NCBI GenBank assembly: GCA_945861365.1
Contig: CAMAUH010000025.1
Coordinates: 1 to 17,070, forward strand
Direction of reading: 5' to 3'
Origin: Candidatus Kuenenia stuttgartensis
GTDB lineage: Bacteria; Planctomycetota; UBA1135; UBA2386
Length of the DNA: 17,070 nt
Of the stretch, positions 1-7,814 are shown one piece after another. Made by a program: the position numbers and the translations under genes. Under the pieces are notes generated by a model. It did not search any database. It was not told the origin of the DNA and was given only the letters and a program-made list of their open reading frames with translations. Positions within the stretch are counted from its first letter, which is position 1; each line of letters begins with the position of its first letter.

Positions 1-1888
1 CGGCTGCGCGCAGCACGCCGGTGCCACTCGGTGCCACATCCGAACGCAGCTCGACGAAGCGGAAGCGCTGGTCGCCCATCCACACCTCGTCGCCTTCGTT
101 CAGGCGCAGCGCGCCGCGCAGCTCGACGAACGTGCCGTTGCGGCTGGTGTCACGCACGCGCGCGACGCCACCGGCATCGGTCACCGTGAAGTGGCCGCGC
201 GACAGCGCGAAGTCGCGCGGGTCGAGGTCGTCGCGACCGATGGTCTTCTCTTCGCGAGCGAGCGGGATCTGCCGCGCCACCTGGCCCTTGCTGTCGAGTC
301 GCGCCAGGCAGACACGCCCGTCGACGACGTCGACGCGCAGGCGCTGCCGGCCAGCGACGATGATCGTGCCGGCCTGGACCGTGCGCTCGGCGCCGATGCG
401 CACATAGCACTCGCCGCCGAACGGGACGTTCGTGACGTAGCACTCGTCGTCGTCGATGCGGAACGCGGCGTGCTGGTCGAGCAGCAACTGGTCGCCGCTG
501 AACACCACGCGGCCAGCGCTCTTGCCGACGATGCTGTCCCCGACGGGGAAGAAGTGGTCGGTCTTCGCGGCGTTCTCGCCGGGCCCGATGTGCACGAACG
601 CGGCACCGAGCTGCGGCACCGCGACCGGTGCTTCGACCGGGGCCGGGGCAGCCGCCTTCGGTGCCGGCGCCGCCGCGGCCGCCGCCTGGCTCTGCTTGAC
701 CAACTGGTCGCGGATCGCTTCGTCGGAGGCGCCCTTCTTCGAGCGCTGGAAGAGCGACTCGGCGATGGCGACACCTTCGATCATCGCCCGCTTGAAGCTG
801 GTCTCGCTCTCCTTGACCGTCGACTGCAGCGCATCGGGCCGGAAGTCGGTGGTCTCGATGTATGCCGGGTGCAGCAGACCGCCACCCAGGAACACGCCGG
901 CGACCTGCGATTCGCGCAGCGGCGTGACCGCGAGGCGCTTCTTGGCGGGCGCGTCGGCGAGCCCGAACTCACGGATGCCGATCGACGACAGCAGTTCGGT
1001 CGGGCGCTCGTTGCCGATCAGCGCCAGCACCTGCTTCTTCTCGAACTCGTAGCAGATCAGCTCCGGGGGCTGGTTCTGTTGCTCGACGCGCTTGGTCTTC
1101 ACCGCGACGAGTTCCTTGCCCTTGTCGTCCTTGAAGACGGCGAGCGGCTCGCTGAGGGGCAGGTAGCGGATGTTGCCCTGCATCCACGCCTCGTAGAACT
1201 TGCTCGCCAGCGCCTTGCCCTGCGCGACCTTGGGCATGCCGCGGCCGCGGTAGCACCAGAACACGTCGCTGCTGTCCTTCGCCGCCGCCTTCGCCAGCGC
1301 GATCGTGACGACCGCTTCGGCCGCCGACATGCCGCCGCCGACGACGGCTGCCGGCGCGCCGACGAAGTCGTTGCTGTCGCCGAGCTTGTAGCGGATGCCG
1401 AGACCGTCACCCATCAAGCGGACCTTGGCCGGCGAACCACTGCCGAGCGACAGCATGACGTTCTTCGCGAACACCTTGCTGCGCGCCTGCGTCTGCAGCT
1501 CGAGGCACTCGGCCTGGTGCACGCCGTTTTGCAGCTTGGTGCACGCGTACAGCTCGACGCCGTCGCGGTAGGCGACCTTGTTGTCGTCGTAGACCTTCTT
1601 CCACTTCTCGTACAGCACCGGCGACGGCGTCTGGTCCTCGTACGGCAACTGCGCGATCAGCGCCCCGCCCTTCGGGAACTGCAGGTCGGTCTGGTCGCCA
1701 TAGTCCGCGTCGACGATCTTCGGCGGCACGTGCTCGGACCATTCCTTGACGATGCCGAGCACGCACTCGCGGTCGATGACCAGCACCGACAAGCCGAGTT
1801 CGTGGGCGCGCCAGGCGGCCGCGGTCCCGCAGGGGCCGCCGCCGACAACGAGGAGATCCAACGGGGAATCAGGGCTGTCGCCTTTCAT
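1..1888 (-). CDS. YpdA/thioredoxin-reductase-like FAD oxidoreductase with C-terminal FHA domains (3' end beyond window)
   Basis: The frame is open from an ATG at 1888 to the left edge, giving 629 codons with no stop in the window. Residues 12-21 are LLVVGGGPCG, an FAD Rossmann motif. Residues 182-190 (VVGGGMSAA) are a second GxGxxG-type motif for NAD(P)H. IGNERPTELL near 291-300 and the FLGGGLL segment near 333-339 match the end of the flavoprotein fold. There is no CxxC redox pair, which fits YpdA-type rather than classical thioredoxin reductases. An Ala/Pro linker (about 401-425) leads to a degenerate FHA-like segment (about 447-520). A canonical FHA domain follows (about 540-612), with IGR, SRGHF and SRNGTFV. 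Known biology: FHA domains bind phosphothreonine. A phospho-regulated electron-transfer role is inference. The gene follows the ten-heme cytochrome by 65 bp on the same strand, so the two may work together. No convincing ribosome binding site precedes the ATG. More domains may lie beyond the edge. Confidence 0.85.
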   Translation of the reverse strand, partial: MKGDSPDSPLDLLVVGGGPCGTAAAWRAHELGLSVLVIDRECVLGIVKEWSEHVPPKIVDADYGDQTDLQFPKGGALIAQLPYEDQTPSPVLYEKWKKVYDDNKVAYRDGVELYACTKLQNGVHQAECLELQTQARSKVFAKNVMLSLGSGSPAKVRLMGDGLGIRYKLGDSNDFVGAPAAVVGGGMSAAEAVVTIALAKAAAKDSSDVFWCYRGRGMPKVAQGKALASKFYEAWMQGNIRYLPLSEPLAVFKDDKGKELVAVKTKRVEQQNQPPELICYEFEKKQVLALIGNERPTELLSSIGIREFGLADAPAKKRLAVTPLRESQVAGVFLGGGLLHPAYIETTDFRPDALQSTVKESETSFKRAMIEGVAIAESLFQRSKKGASDEAIRDQLVKQSQAAAAAAPAPKAAAPAPVEAPVAVPQLGAAFVHIGPGENAAKTDHFFPVGDSIVGKSAGRVVFSGDQLLLDQHAAFRIDDDECYVTNVPFGGECYVRIGAERTVQAGTIIVAGRQRLRVDVVDGRVCLARLDSKGQVARQIPLAREEKTIGRDDLDPRDFALSRGHFTVTDAGGVARVRDTSRNGTFVELRGALRLNEGDEVWMGDQRFRFVELRSDVAPSGTGVLRAA

Positions 1889-1931
1889 GGTGCGGAACGA
1901 CGGGCTTCGACTGGGGGATCAGGGGCAGCGA

Positions 1932-1948
1932 CCCGCGCGGAGCGCGGG
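1932..1948 (-). terminator. GC stem-loop between cytochrome and flavoprotein genes
   Basis: CCCGCGC, loop GGA and GCGCGGG form a perfect 7-bp stem. It lies 6 bases past the cytochrome stop codon and 44 bases before the flavoprotein start. There is no U-tract, so it is more likely an RNA-processing, stabilising or partial-termination element than a classical intrinsic terminator. Confidence 0.45.
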
Positions 1949-1953
1949 CCGGA

Positions 1954-4900
1954 TCACTTCTTCTTGGCTGCCGGCGGCTGCCAACCGACCGGCGGCTCGT
2001 CCGGCACGACGAACGTCTTGCCGTCGCGCAGGTAGAGCTTCTGCATCTCGGCCAGCGTGAACGGGCGGCCGCCGATGCGACCGAACACCGACACCTGGTG
2101 GCCGGCCTCGTCGACGGCGCGATCGCGCTCGAGGCCCTTGGCAATCGCCATCGCCGGCCCACCGGTCTGGCGGCTGGCGATCCACTTCGGCCGCGGCTCC
2201 GGCGCGAAGCCGTAGGCGCTCGCCTTGCGATCGTCCTCGGGCGTCACCAGCTGCAGCACGTGCAAGCCGGTCTGGCCGTCGGCGACGAGGCCGTAGACCG
2301 AGTCGTTGACCATGCCGACCTTGACCTGGTTGGTGTCGGCCAGCTTGCCCTCGGCATTGAACAGCTGCACCAGCGTCGCGTTCTCCGGGTTGGTGATGTC
2401 CGCGATGGCCATGCCGTCCTTGCCGGCGGCGACGTAGGCGTAGGTGCGCGCCAGATACACGCTGCGGGCATCGGCCAGCGGCAGCGTGCGGCCGACCAGA
2501 CGCATCTGCGCCGGCAGCGTGATGTCGATCGCCTTCAGGCCCTCGGCATCGGTGACGAGCGCGTAGCGGAACTGCACCGCGACCGCGGTCGGCTTGGTCA
2601 GCGGCACCGTCGCGACGATGCGCGGCGCCAGCGGGTCGGCGATGTCGACCGCGACGAGGCCGCGCTCGCAGCAGACGTAGACCGTCGTGCCGGCGACGGT
2701 CAGGTGCTCGGCACCGTTCAGCGCCCCGTCCGGGTTGAAGGTCAGCGCGCGCTTGCAGAAGTTGTTGTCCGGATCGCCGTCGGTCAGGCAGTCGATGTCG
2801 ACCAGCACGAGGCCTTCGAAGCGGTCGCTGATGTAGGCGTAGCGATAGCTCTCGTGCAGGTTCTGGTCGCGGCCGGCGTACGGGTAGTTCTGCTCGCGGT
2901 TCTCCGGGATGAACGGACGCGCCATGCTGATCGACAGGTTGGTCGGCAGCGCCACCGCGGTCGCGAACTTGGTCTTGACGTGCGTGTCCTGGCCGAGCGG
3001 CGACACCGGCGACGTGACGATGCGCTCGCTGAAGTTCTTGTTGGCGATGTTGGCGATGTCGTAGACGCGGAAGCCGTCCTTGCCGGCCGCCGTGTAGAGG
3101 TACTCACCGCGGACCTCGAGGCTGCGCACGCTGCCGCCATGGTGGTGCGACTCGGTCAGCTTGCCGCCACTGGCCTGGTGCGCCTTGTACTCGTCGGGGA
3201 ACGCCATGCGGTGCAGGTTGGAACCCACCATCGCCTGCGGCTCCGGCCACTCGGTGATGCGCACCGCTTCGAACCCGTCGCGCTCGGTCGCGACGTAGGC
3301 ATACATGCCGAAGAAGTTCACGTAGTTCGTGCCCATCAAGTAGGTCTGGGCGAGCCACGCGTTGTTGTCGTTGCTGTCGCTGAGGTGGCAGTCCGAGCAC
3401 TTGCGCGTCTCGTGCTTGCGCACCGTGTGGGCGAAGTGCGTGTTGAAGCACTGGCCGTTGAGGCCGTTCGCGGCGACCGTCAGCTGCTGCTTGTAGGCGA
3501 TGGCGCGCTGGCTGTCGGTCGACGAGATCATCACCGCCGACGACGAGCGCACGACCGCGACCTTGTTGTCCTTCACGTCGGGCGACACGCCCAGCATGAA
3601 CACGTCGTCGCGCGCCACCTGCGGGTTGTAGGAAGCCCAGTTGCGCAGCTTCTTGTCCTCGAAGTGGTTCATGTCGGTGCGCCAGTTCGCCTCCTGCGGC
3701 AGGTGGCAACCGAAGCACGAGGTCATCCACGACGTGTGGCAGGACGCGCAGTCCATGCCGCGCAGCAGGCCTTCGCCTTCCTTGCTCGGGCCGTGCGCGC
3801 AACTGCCGTCGGCGCGCTGCTGCAACTTCGCGTAGGCCGCCTTCTGGTTGTAGTCCTTGTCCTTCGGGTCACAGGACTGCTTGACCTGCGAGATTTCCCA
3901 CTGCAGGTCCGGGAACAGCATCGAGCGCTGGATGTAGCGCCGGCGGCCGCTCTCGGTGACCACCTCGAAGCGCGGCTTGCCCCACGGCGTGCGCACCTCG
4001 ACCTCGGTGATGTTGCCGGCGCGGTCGGTGTCGTGCCGCACGTCGAGCCGCTGCTTCTTGCTCGGGTCGTTCTTGTCCGGCTTGGCGGCCGGCCCCGAGT
4101 AACGCAGCGTCGCCAGATCGAACGCGGTGCCGTGGCAGTCCTGGCACTGGACCTGGATCGACGCCTGGTACTCGGAGTACAGGTGCGTGTCGCCGTGCAT
4201 GTCCTGCGAGAAGTGGCAGTCGACGCAGTGCATGCCGACTTCGGCATGGATGTCCTTCAGGTGCACCGGCTGGCCGGGCTTCGGCACGAAGCAGCTGCGA
4301 TCCACCGGGTTCTGCCCCAGCGGCGGGATGACGCCGGCGAACTTGTTCGGCTTGTCGTACGGCACTTCCTTGCCGTCGGTGTCGAGCAGCCGACCCTTGC
4401 GATCCATCTTGAACACGCCGCGGAAGATCCAGCCGTGGCCGTGGTAGTCGGCGAACTGCGTGTGCTGCAGGCTCGGGTTGATCTCCTGCGCGACGCCCTC
4501 GAGGAACGTCTTGTCGCCCCACTTGCCGCGCACCGCCGCACCTTCCGGATTGCGCGCGTTGATCGCGCGCACTTCGTCGTGCGTCTTCTCCTTCTGCTGC
4601 TCCGGCCACATCTGCTGGCCGTCCGTCTCGTACGACCACATCTGGTAGCCGTAGTACGTGTTGATGAAGCTGTTCGGCTGGTGCATGTGGCAGACCATGC
4701 ACGTGCTGGACGGGATCGAGCGCGTGAACGTGTGCGCGATCGGGTGGCCGCTGCGATCCTGCGCGATGGTCGGGTCGGCGCTGCTCTGGCCGGTCGTACG
4801 CAGCCACGCGGCCTTGTCGCCGACGTTGCCCTTGCCGGTGTTGCCGAACTGCGCGAACGGCCCCGAGTGCACCGGGTCGCGATCGTTCGCGTAGACCATG

Positions 4901-5964
4901 TGGCAGCCGGTGCAGCCGCTGCTGCGGTAGTCACCGGGGTTGTCGTTGGTGCCGAAGAACGACAGGTGCGGGTCGTTCAGGCGCGTCTTGTGCACGTTCA
5001 GCGTCGGCAAGTCGACGCGGTTGAGGGTGCCGAAGCCGCGATCCGACGACTTGTTGTTGGGGCGCCCCGGGTCCTCGAACTTGTCCGGCAGGCCGGGCAC
5101 CGGCGAAGCCAGACCGTTGAGGCCGAGCGCCGGCGTGCCGAGGCGGCTGCCCTGCTCGAAGATGCGGAACACGTTGCCCGGCTGGGTCACTTCCCAGTGC
5201 GGCAGCGGCACCGCCACCGGCGACCAGCTGTGCTTCTGCAGCTCCTCGGCGGTCGGCGCGCGATCGTCCTTGCCGGGCTCGCGGATGACGTGCTGGACGA
5301 TCTGCGGCGTGCCATCCGGGCCGTACGACTCGCCGAGGATCGAGCGCTTGGTGCTGACGATGCCGTTCGCGTAGGTCACCGTGCCCCAGAAGTGCTGCGC
5401 CGTCGTCATCAGCGACTTCATCACCGACAGCGTCGTGTGCGCATGGCACGGACCGCACGTCTTGTTGGCGACGCGCAGGTCGCCCGGGTTCACGAACTGC
5501 ACCCAGGCCTGACTCTCCTGCAGGGTCAGCATGTAGGGCTGCTCGGGGTTCGCGGAGTCGAAGGCACCCGGCGTCGACGCACTCTTCGCCCAGCGCTTGG
5601 GCAGGCTCGGCTTCGGGTGGGCGCCCACCACGTCGGGCCGGCTCGCGTCACCACCGTGGCAGTGCACGCAGGAGGCGACCCGCGCGCCCGGGTGCGGATC
5701 GCTGCAGCCCTTGTGGCAGACCGCGCAGGAGCCATCCGCCAGGAACGCGCCGTCGGCGTCCTTGGCCATCATCGCGCTGGCCGCGTCGGCGCCGAGGCCG
5801 TCGGCCGGCTGCTCATAGGGGCGCCAATCGCGAGTCGAGCGGCAGCTGTAGAGCTGGAACCCCACGAACAGGGCGAGGGCCAGGACGCCGATGCGCCTGC
5901 CGGAAAATCGCCGATCTGCAGGCATGGACATGGACGGTTCGACGGACGGGTTTTGGTGGGACAT
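1954..5964 (-). CDS. Exported decaheme c-type cytochrome with C-terminal LVIVD-repeat beta-propeller
   Basis: Starting at the ATG at 5964 the protein has 1336 residues. The open frame extends 58 codons further upstream, but that part looks non-coding and lies before the membrane segment. Residues 23-41 (RIGVLALALFVGFQLYSC) form an uncleaved signal anchor or poor lipoprotein signal. Ten CXXCH motifs begin near residues 80, 99, 170, 351, 422, 580, 607, 739, 750 and 856: CAVCH, CVHCH, CGPCH, CTGCH, CMVCH, CVDCH, CQDCH, CASCH, CFGCH and CSDCH. From about residue 945 onward there are repeats such as VRGEYLYTAAGKDGFRVYDI, ERGLVAVDIADP and AAGKDGMAIADITNP, which are LVIVD-type propeller blades. C-type hemes are attached outside the cytoplasm, so the protein should act in the periplasm or at the surface. 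The electron donor and acceptor are unknown. Similar fusions may be involved in respiratory or extracellular electron transfer; that is inference. The protein ends PPAAKKK. Confidence 0.9.
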   Translation of the reverse strand: MSHQNPSVEPSMSMPADRRFSGRRIGVLALALFVGFQLYSCRSTRDWRPYEQPADGLGADAASAMMAKDADGAFLADGSCAVCHKGCSDPHPGARVASCVHCHGGDASRPDVVGAHPKPSLPKRWAKSASTPGAFDSANPEQPYMLTLQESQAWVQFVNPGDLRVANKTCGPCHAHTTLSVMKSLMTTAQHFWGTVTYANGIVSTKRSILGESYGPDGTPQIVQHVIREPGKDDRAPTAEELQKHSWSPVAVPLPHWEVTQPGNVFRIFEQGSRLGTPALGLNGLASPVPGLPDKFEDPGRPNNKSSDRGFGTLNRVDLPTLNVHKTRLNDPHLSFFGTNDNPGDYRSSGCTGCHMVYANDRDPVHSGPFAQFGNTGKGNVGDKAAWLRTTGQSSADPTIAQDRSGHPIAHTFTRSIPSSTCMVCHMHQPNSFINTYYGYQMWSYETDGQQMWPEQQKEKTHDEVRAINARNPEGAAVRGKWGDKTFLEGVAQEINPSLQHTQFADYHGHGWIFRGVFKMDRKGRLLDTDGKEVPYDKPNKFAGVIPPLGQNPVDRSCFVPKPGQPVHLKDIHAEVGMHCVDCHFSQDMHGDTHLYSEYQASIQVQCQDCHGTAFDLATLRYSGPAAKPDKNDPSKKQRLDVRHDTDRAGNITEVEVRTPWGKPRFEVVTESGRRRYIQRSMLFPDLQWEISQVKQSCDPKDKDYNQKAAYAKLQQRADGSCAHGPSKEGEGLLRGMDCASCHTSWMTSCFGCHLPQEANWRTDMNHFEDKKLRNWASYNPQVARDDVFMLGVSPDVKDNKVAVVRSSSAVMISSTDSQRAIAYKQQLTVAANGLNGQCFNTHFAHTVRKHETRKCSDCHLSDSNDNNAWLAQTYLMGTNYVNFFGMYAYVATERDGFEAVRITEWPEPQAMVGSNLHRMAFPDEYKAHQASGGKLTESHHHGGSVRSLEVRGEYLYTAAGKDGFRVYDIANIANKNFSERIVTSPVSPLGQDTHVKTKFATAVALPTNLSISMARPFIPENREQNYPYAGRDQNLHESYRYAYISDRFEGLVLVDIDCLTDGDPDNNFCKRALTFNPDGALNGAEHLTVAGTTVYVCCERGLVAVDIADPLAPRIVATVPLTKPTAVAVQFRYALVTDAEGLKAIDITLPAQMRLVGRTLPLADARSVYLARTYAYVAAGKDGMAIADITNPENATLVQLFNAEGKLADTNQVKVGMVNDSVYGLVADGQTGLHVLQLVTPEDDRKASAYGFAPEPRPKWIASRQTGGPAMAIAKGLERDRAVDEAGHQVSVFGRIGGRPFTLAEMQKLYLRDGKTFVVPDEPPVGWQPPAAKKK

Positions 5965-6073
5965 GCGGGCGCGCTGAGGGTCCGGGGGCGCGATGCTAGC
6001 GACGCTTCCACGGTGGTTCCAAGGCGGAAGTGGGGCCCGCCGGGGATCCAACGACTCGATTTCACGAACTCGC

Positions 6074-6100
6074 TGTCGATCGCGTAGCAGGCCGTTCGTC
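6074..6100 (+). promoter_or_regulatory. Predicted ECF42-type promoter for the YCII/sigma operon
   Basis: TGTCGA at 6074-6079 and CGTC at 6097-6100 are separated by 17 bp. From memory, ECF42 sigma factors recognise TGTCGA in the -35 region and CG(A/T)C in the -10 region, controlling genes for DGPF (YCII) proteins. The site precedes exactly such a gene pair and would start transcription about 40 bases before the YCII ATG. The match is seen in the sequence; its use is inferred. Confidence 0.6.
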
Positions 6101-6136
6101 CTCGTGGCGAACCGCCGGCGACCCCGGCACAACCCC

Positions 6137-6143
6137 AAAGGAA
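6137..6143 (+). promoter_or_regulatory. Ribosome binding site of the YCII gene
   Basis: AAAGGAA ends 3 bases before the ATG at 6147. It is one of the few good purine-rich Shine-Dalgarno-like sites in the window. It favours 6147 as the start over the frame that is open further upstream. Confidence 0.6.
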
Positions 6144-6146
6144 CCC

Positions 6147-6515
6147 ATGCCGAAGTTCATGCTCATCCTCCGTGGCGACATCCAGGCCGACTACAGCAAG
6201 TACACCCCCGAGGACTTCGCCCGCATCCTGGGCGACTACGAGGCCTGGAGCAGCAAGCTCTCTGCCGAGGGCCGGCTCGAAGGGGGCCAGAAGCTGACCG
6301 ACCAGGGCGGCAAGGTGATCTGGCCGAAGCCCGGGAAGAAGGTCGAGGTGAAGGACGGCCCGTATGTCGAGTCGAAGGAAGTCGTCGGCGGCTACTACCT
6401 GCTGAAGGCCGACAACTACGACCACGCGGTGCGCCTGTGCGCTGGCCATCCGAACCTGCAGTTCGGCAGCATCGAGGTGCGCGAGGTCGACTTCATGGGC
6501 GGCCCCGAGGACTGA
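6147..6515 (+). CDS. YCII/DGPF domain protein
   Basis: This 122-residue protein belongs to the YCII-related (DGPF) family, small alpha/beta-barrel proteins of unclear biochemical role. It opens MPKFMLILRGD, the typical first strand. It has the helix YEAWSSKLSAEGRL near 31-44, the signature DGPY at 70-73 followed by VESKEVVGGYYLL, and a closing strand SIEVREVDFMGG. Its length is normal for the family. The next gene, a long-tailed ECF sigma factor, starts 8 bases after the stop, an arrangement characteristic of ECF42 modules where the sigma factor drives the DGPF gene. An ECF42-like promoter lies upstream. Family and operon assignments are strong. A role in an oxidative or toxic-compound response is only conjecture. 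Confidence 0.92.
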   Translation: MPKFMLILRGDIQADYSKYTPEDFARILGDYEAWSSKLSAEGRLEGGQKLTDQGGKVIWPKPGKKVEVKDGPYVESKEVVGGYYLLKADNYDHAVRLCAGHPNLQFGSIEVREVDFMGGPED

Positions 6516-6523
6516 CCGACCCC

Positions 6524-7798
6524 GTGTCGCCCGCGCTGCCTCCCGACCTGGTCGCCGACCTGTTCCGCCACCGCTATGGGCGCATGGTCGCCGGCCTGTG
6601 CCGCGTGCTGGGTCCCAGCCGGCTCGACCTGGCCGAGGACGTGGTGCAGGAGGCGCTGCTGCGTGCCCTGCGGACCTGGCCCACCGACGGCGTGCCCGCC
6701 AACCCGGAGTCCTGGGTGTTCGCCGTCGCCCGCAATGCGGCGCTCGACGCGCTGCGGCGCCAACAGATCGGCCGGCAGGTGGAGGCCGAACTGCAGCGCT
6801 GGGCCGCCGAGCCGGCCCCCACGGCCACCGCGAGCGAACCGGGCAGCATCGACGACGACACGCTGCGCATGCTGTTCTTGTGCAGCCACCCGGACGTGCC
6901 CGCGGATGCCCGCGTGCCGCTGCTGCTGAAGACGGTGTGCGGCCTCGGCGTGCCGGCGATCGCGCGGGCACTGCTGCAGAAGGAGGCGACGATCGCGCAG
7001 CGCCTGGTGCGCGCGAAGGCGAAGCTGCAGGGCGGCGTGCCGTTCGAGATGCCGCCTCCGGCCGAGCTGCCGGCGCGGCTCGAACTCGTGCAGTCGGCGC
7101 TCTACCTGATGTTCAACGAGGGCTATCGCGCGCACGCCGGCCCGGAACTGCTGCGCTCGGACCTGGTGCACGAAGCGGTGCGCCTCTGTGCGCTGCTGCT
7201 CGAGGTCCCGGCGCTGCGCACGCCGGGTGGGCATGCATTGCTGGCCCTGATGCTGTTGCTGGGGGCGCGCTCCCCGGCGCGCGTCGACGCGGCGGGCGAA
7301 CTGGTGCCGCTGGCCCAGCAGGACCGCACGCTGTGGGATCGGCGCTGGCTCGGCTGCGGGTTCCACCATCTGCAGCGATCGATCGGCGGCACGCAGCTGA
7401 CCACCTATCACTGTGAGGCGGCCATCGCTTCGGTGCATGCCGCGGCCCCTGACTATGCACACACGGATTGGCATCGCATATCGACCGAGTACGACCGGCT
7501 GCTCGCATTGGCGCCCTCGCCGGTCGTGCAACTCAATCGCGCCGTGGCGGTCGGCAAGTTGCACGGCGCCGCAGCCGGGCTGCAGGCGCTGGCCGGGATC
7601 CGGGAAGCCCGCGCGCTGGACGACTACTTCCTGCTCGGCGCGGTGACCGCGCAATTCCATTGGGAGCTCGGCGACCACGCGGCCGCCGTCGCGGCCCTGC
7701 GGCAGACCCTGTCCCAATCGTGCTCCGAACCGGAGCGGCGCCTGCTGCAGCAGCGGCTGCTGGCTTGCGAGCGCGGCGAGCGCGCGCCGGACTGGTGA
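6524..7798 (+). CDS. ECF RNA polymerase sigma factor, ECF42 type with DUF6596/TPR-like C-terminal extension
   Basis: The GTG at 6524 is chosen because it lies 8 bases after the YCII stop, a GAGGA sits at 6507-6511, and the next in-frame ATG would cut into sigma region 2. The 424-residue protein has sigma-2 at about 11-80 (LAEDVVQEALLRAL, ESWVFAVARNAALDALRR). Sigma-4 lies at about 112-168 (TLRMLFLCSHPDVPADAR, LLLKTVCGLGVPAIARALL). A long extension follows, containing the family hallmark LYLMFNEGY near 193-201 and TPR-like helices (SPVVQLNRAVAV, HWELGDHAAAVAAL). No anti-sigma factor is adjacent. In this class the fused tail is thought to control activity, and the sigma factor usually acts on the neighbouring DGPF gene. 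The stop codon is only 6 bp from that of the convergent nucleotidyltransferase gene. Confidence 0.92.
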   Translation: MSPALPPDLVADLFRHRYGRMVAGLCRVLGPSRLDLAEDVVQEALLRALRTWPTDGVPANPESWVFAVARNAALDALRRQQIGRQVEAELQRWAAEPAPTATASEPGSIDDDTLRMLFLCSHPDVPADARVPLLLKTVCGLGVPAIARALLQKEATIAQRLVRAKAKLQGGVPFEMPPPAELPARLELVQSALYLMFNEGYRAHAGPELLRSDLVHEAVRLCALLLEVPALRTPGGHALLALMLLLGARSPARVDAAGELVPLAQQDRTLWDRRWLGCGFHHLQRSIGGTQLTTYHCEAAIASVHAAAPDYAHTDWHRISTEYDRLLALAPSPVVQLNRAVAVGKLHGAAAGLQALAGIREARALDDYFLLGAVTAQFHWELGDHAAAVAALRQTLSQSCSEPERRLLQQRLLACERGERAPDW

Positions 7799-7814
7799 GC
7801 GCGCTCACTCCGGC
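7786..7814. terminator. Bidirectional inverted repeat spanning two convergent stop codons
   Basis: GCCGGA (7786-7791) pairs with TCCGGC (7809-7814). Inside lies the perfect 14-bp palindrome GTGAGCGCGCTCAC (7795-7808), with a 3-base bulge CTG on the left arm. The sigma-factor TGA (7796-7798) and the minus-strand TGA (7805-7807) are both inside the palindrome. It could serve both convergent transcripts. There are no T-tracts. Confidence 0.5.

Larger units (their letters stand above)
5965..6146. promoter_or_regulatory. Divergent intergenic region between cytochrome and YCII/sigma operon
   Basis: These 182 bp separate the divergently read cytochrome gene (leftward) and YCII gene (rightward). The rightward side contains the ECF-type promoter and ribosome binding site listed separately. 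I see no clear -35/-10 pair or Shine-Dalgarno site for the leftward cytochrome gene. Confidence 0.5.

Noticed and set aside
191..2035. 614-codon plus-strand open frame
   Set aside because: It is antisense to the FAD/FHA protein, whose motifs are clear, and its translation is low-complexity Arg/Asp/Leu/Val.
2098..6087. 1329-codon plus-strand open frame
   Set aside because: It lies antisense to the decaheme cytochrome gene. Its translation is Arg/Val/Ala/His-rich with no recognisable motif, as expected from the complement of a GC-rich gene, whereas the minus frame has ten heme motifs.
5769..6971. 400-codon minus-strand frame crossing the cytochrome start and the YCII gene
   Set aside because: It overlaps three well-supported genes in other frames and has Arg/Pro-rich composition with no domain.
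6416..7717. 433-codon minus-strand open frame over the sigma factor
   Set aside because: The plus-strand frame has complete sigma-2, sigma-4 and tail motifs. The minus frame is Gln/Arg-rich with no recognisable domain.
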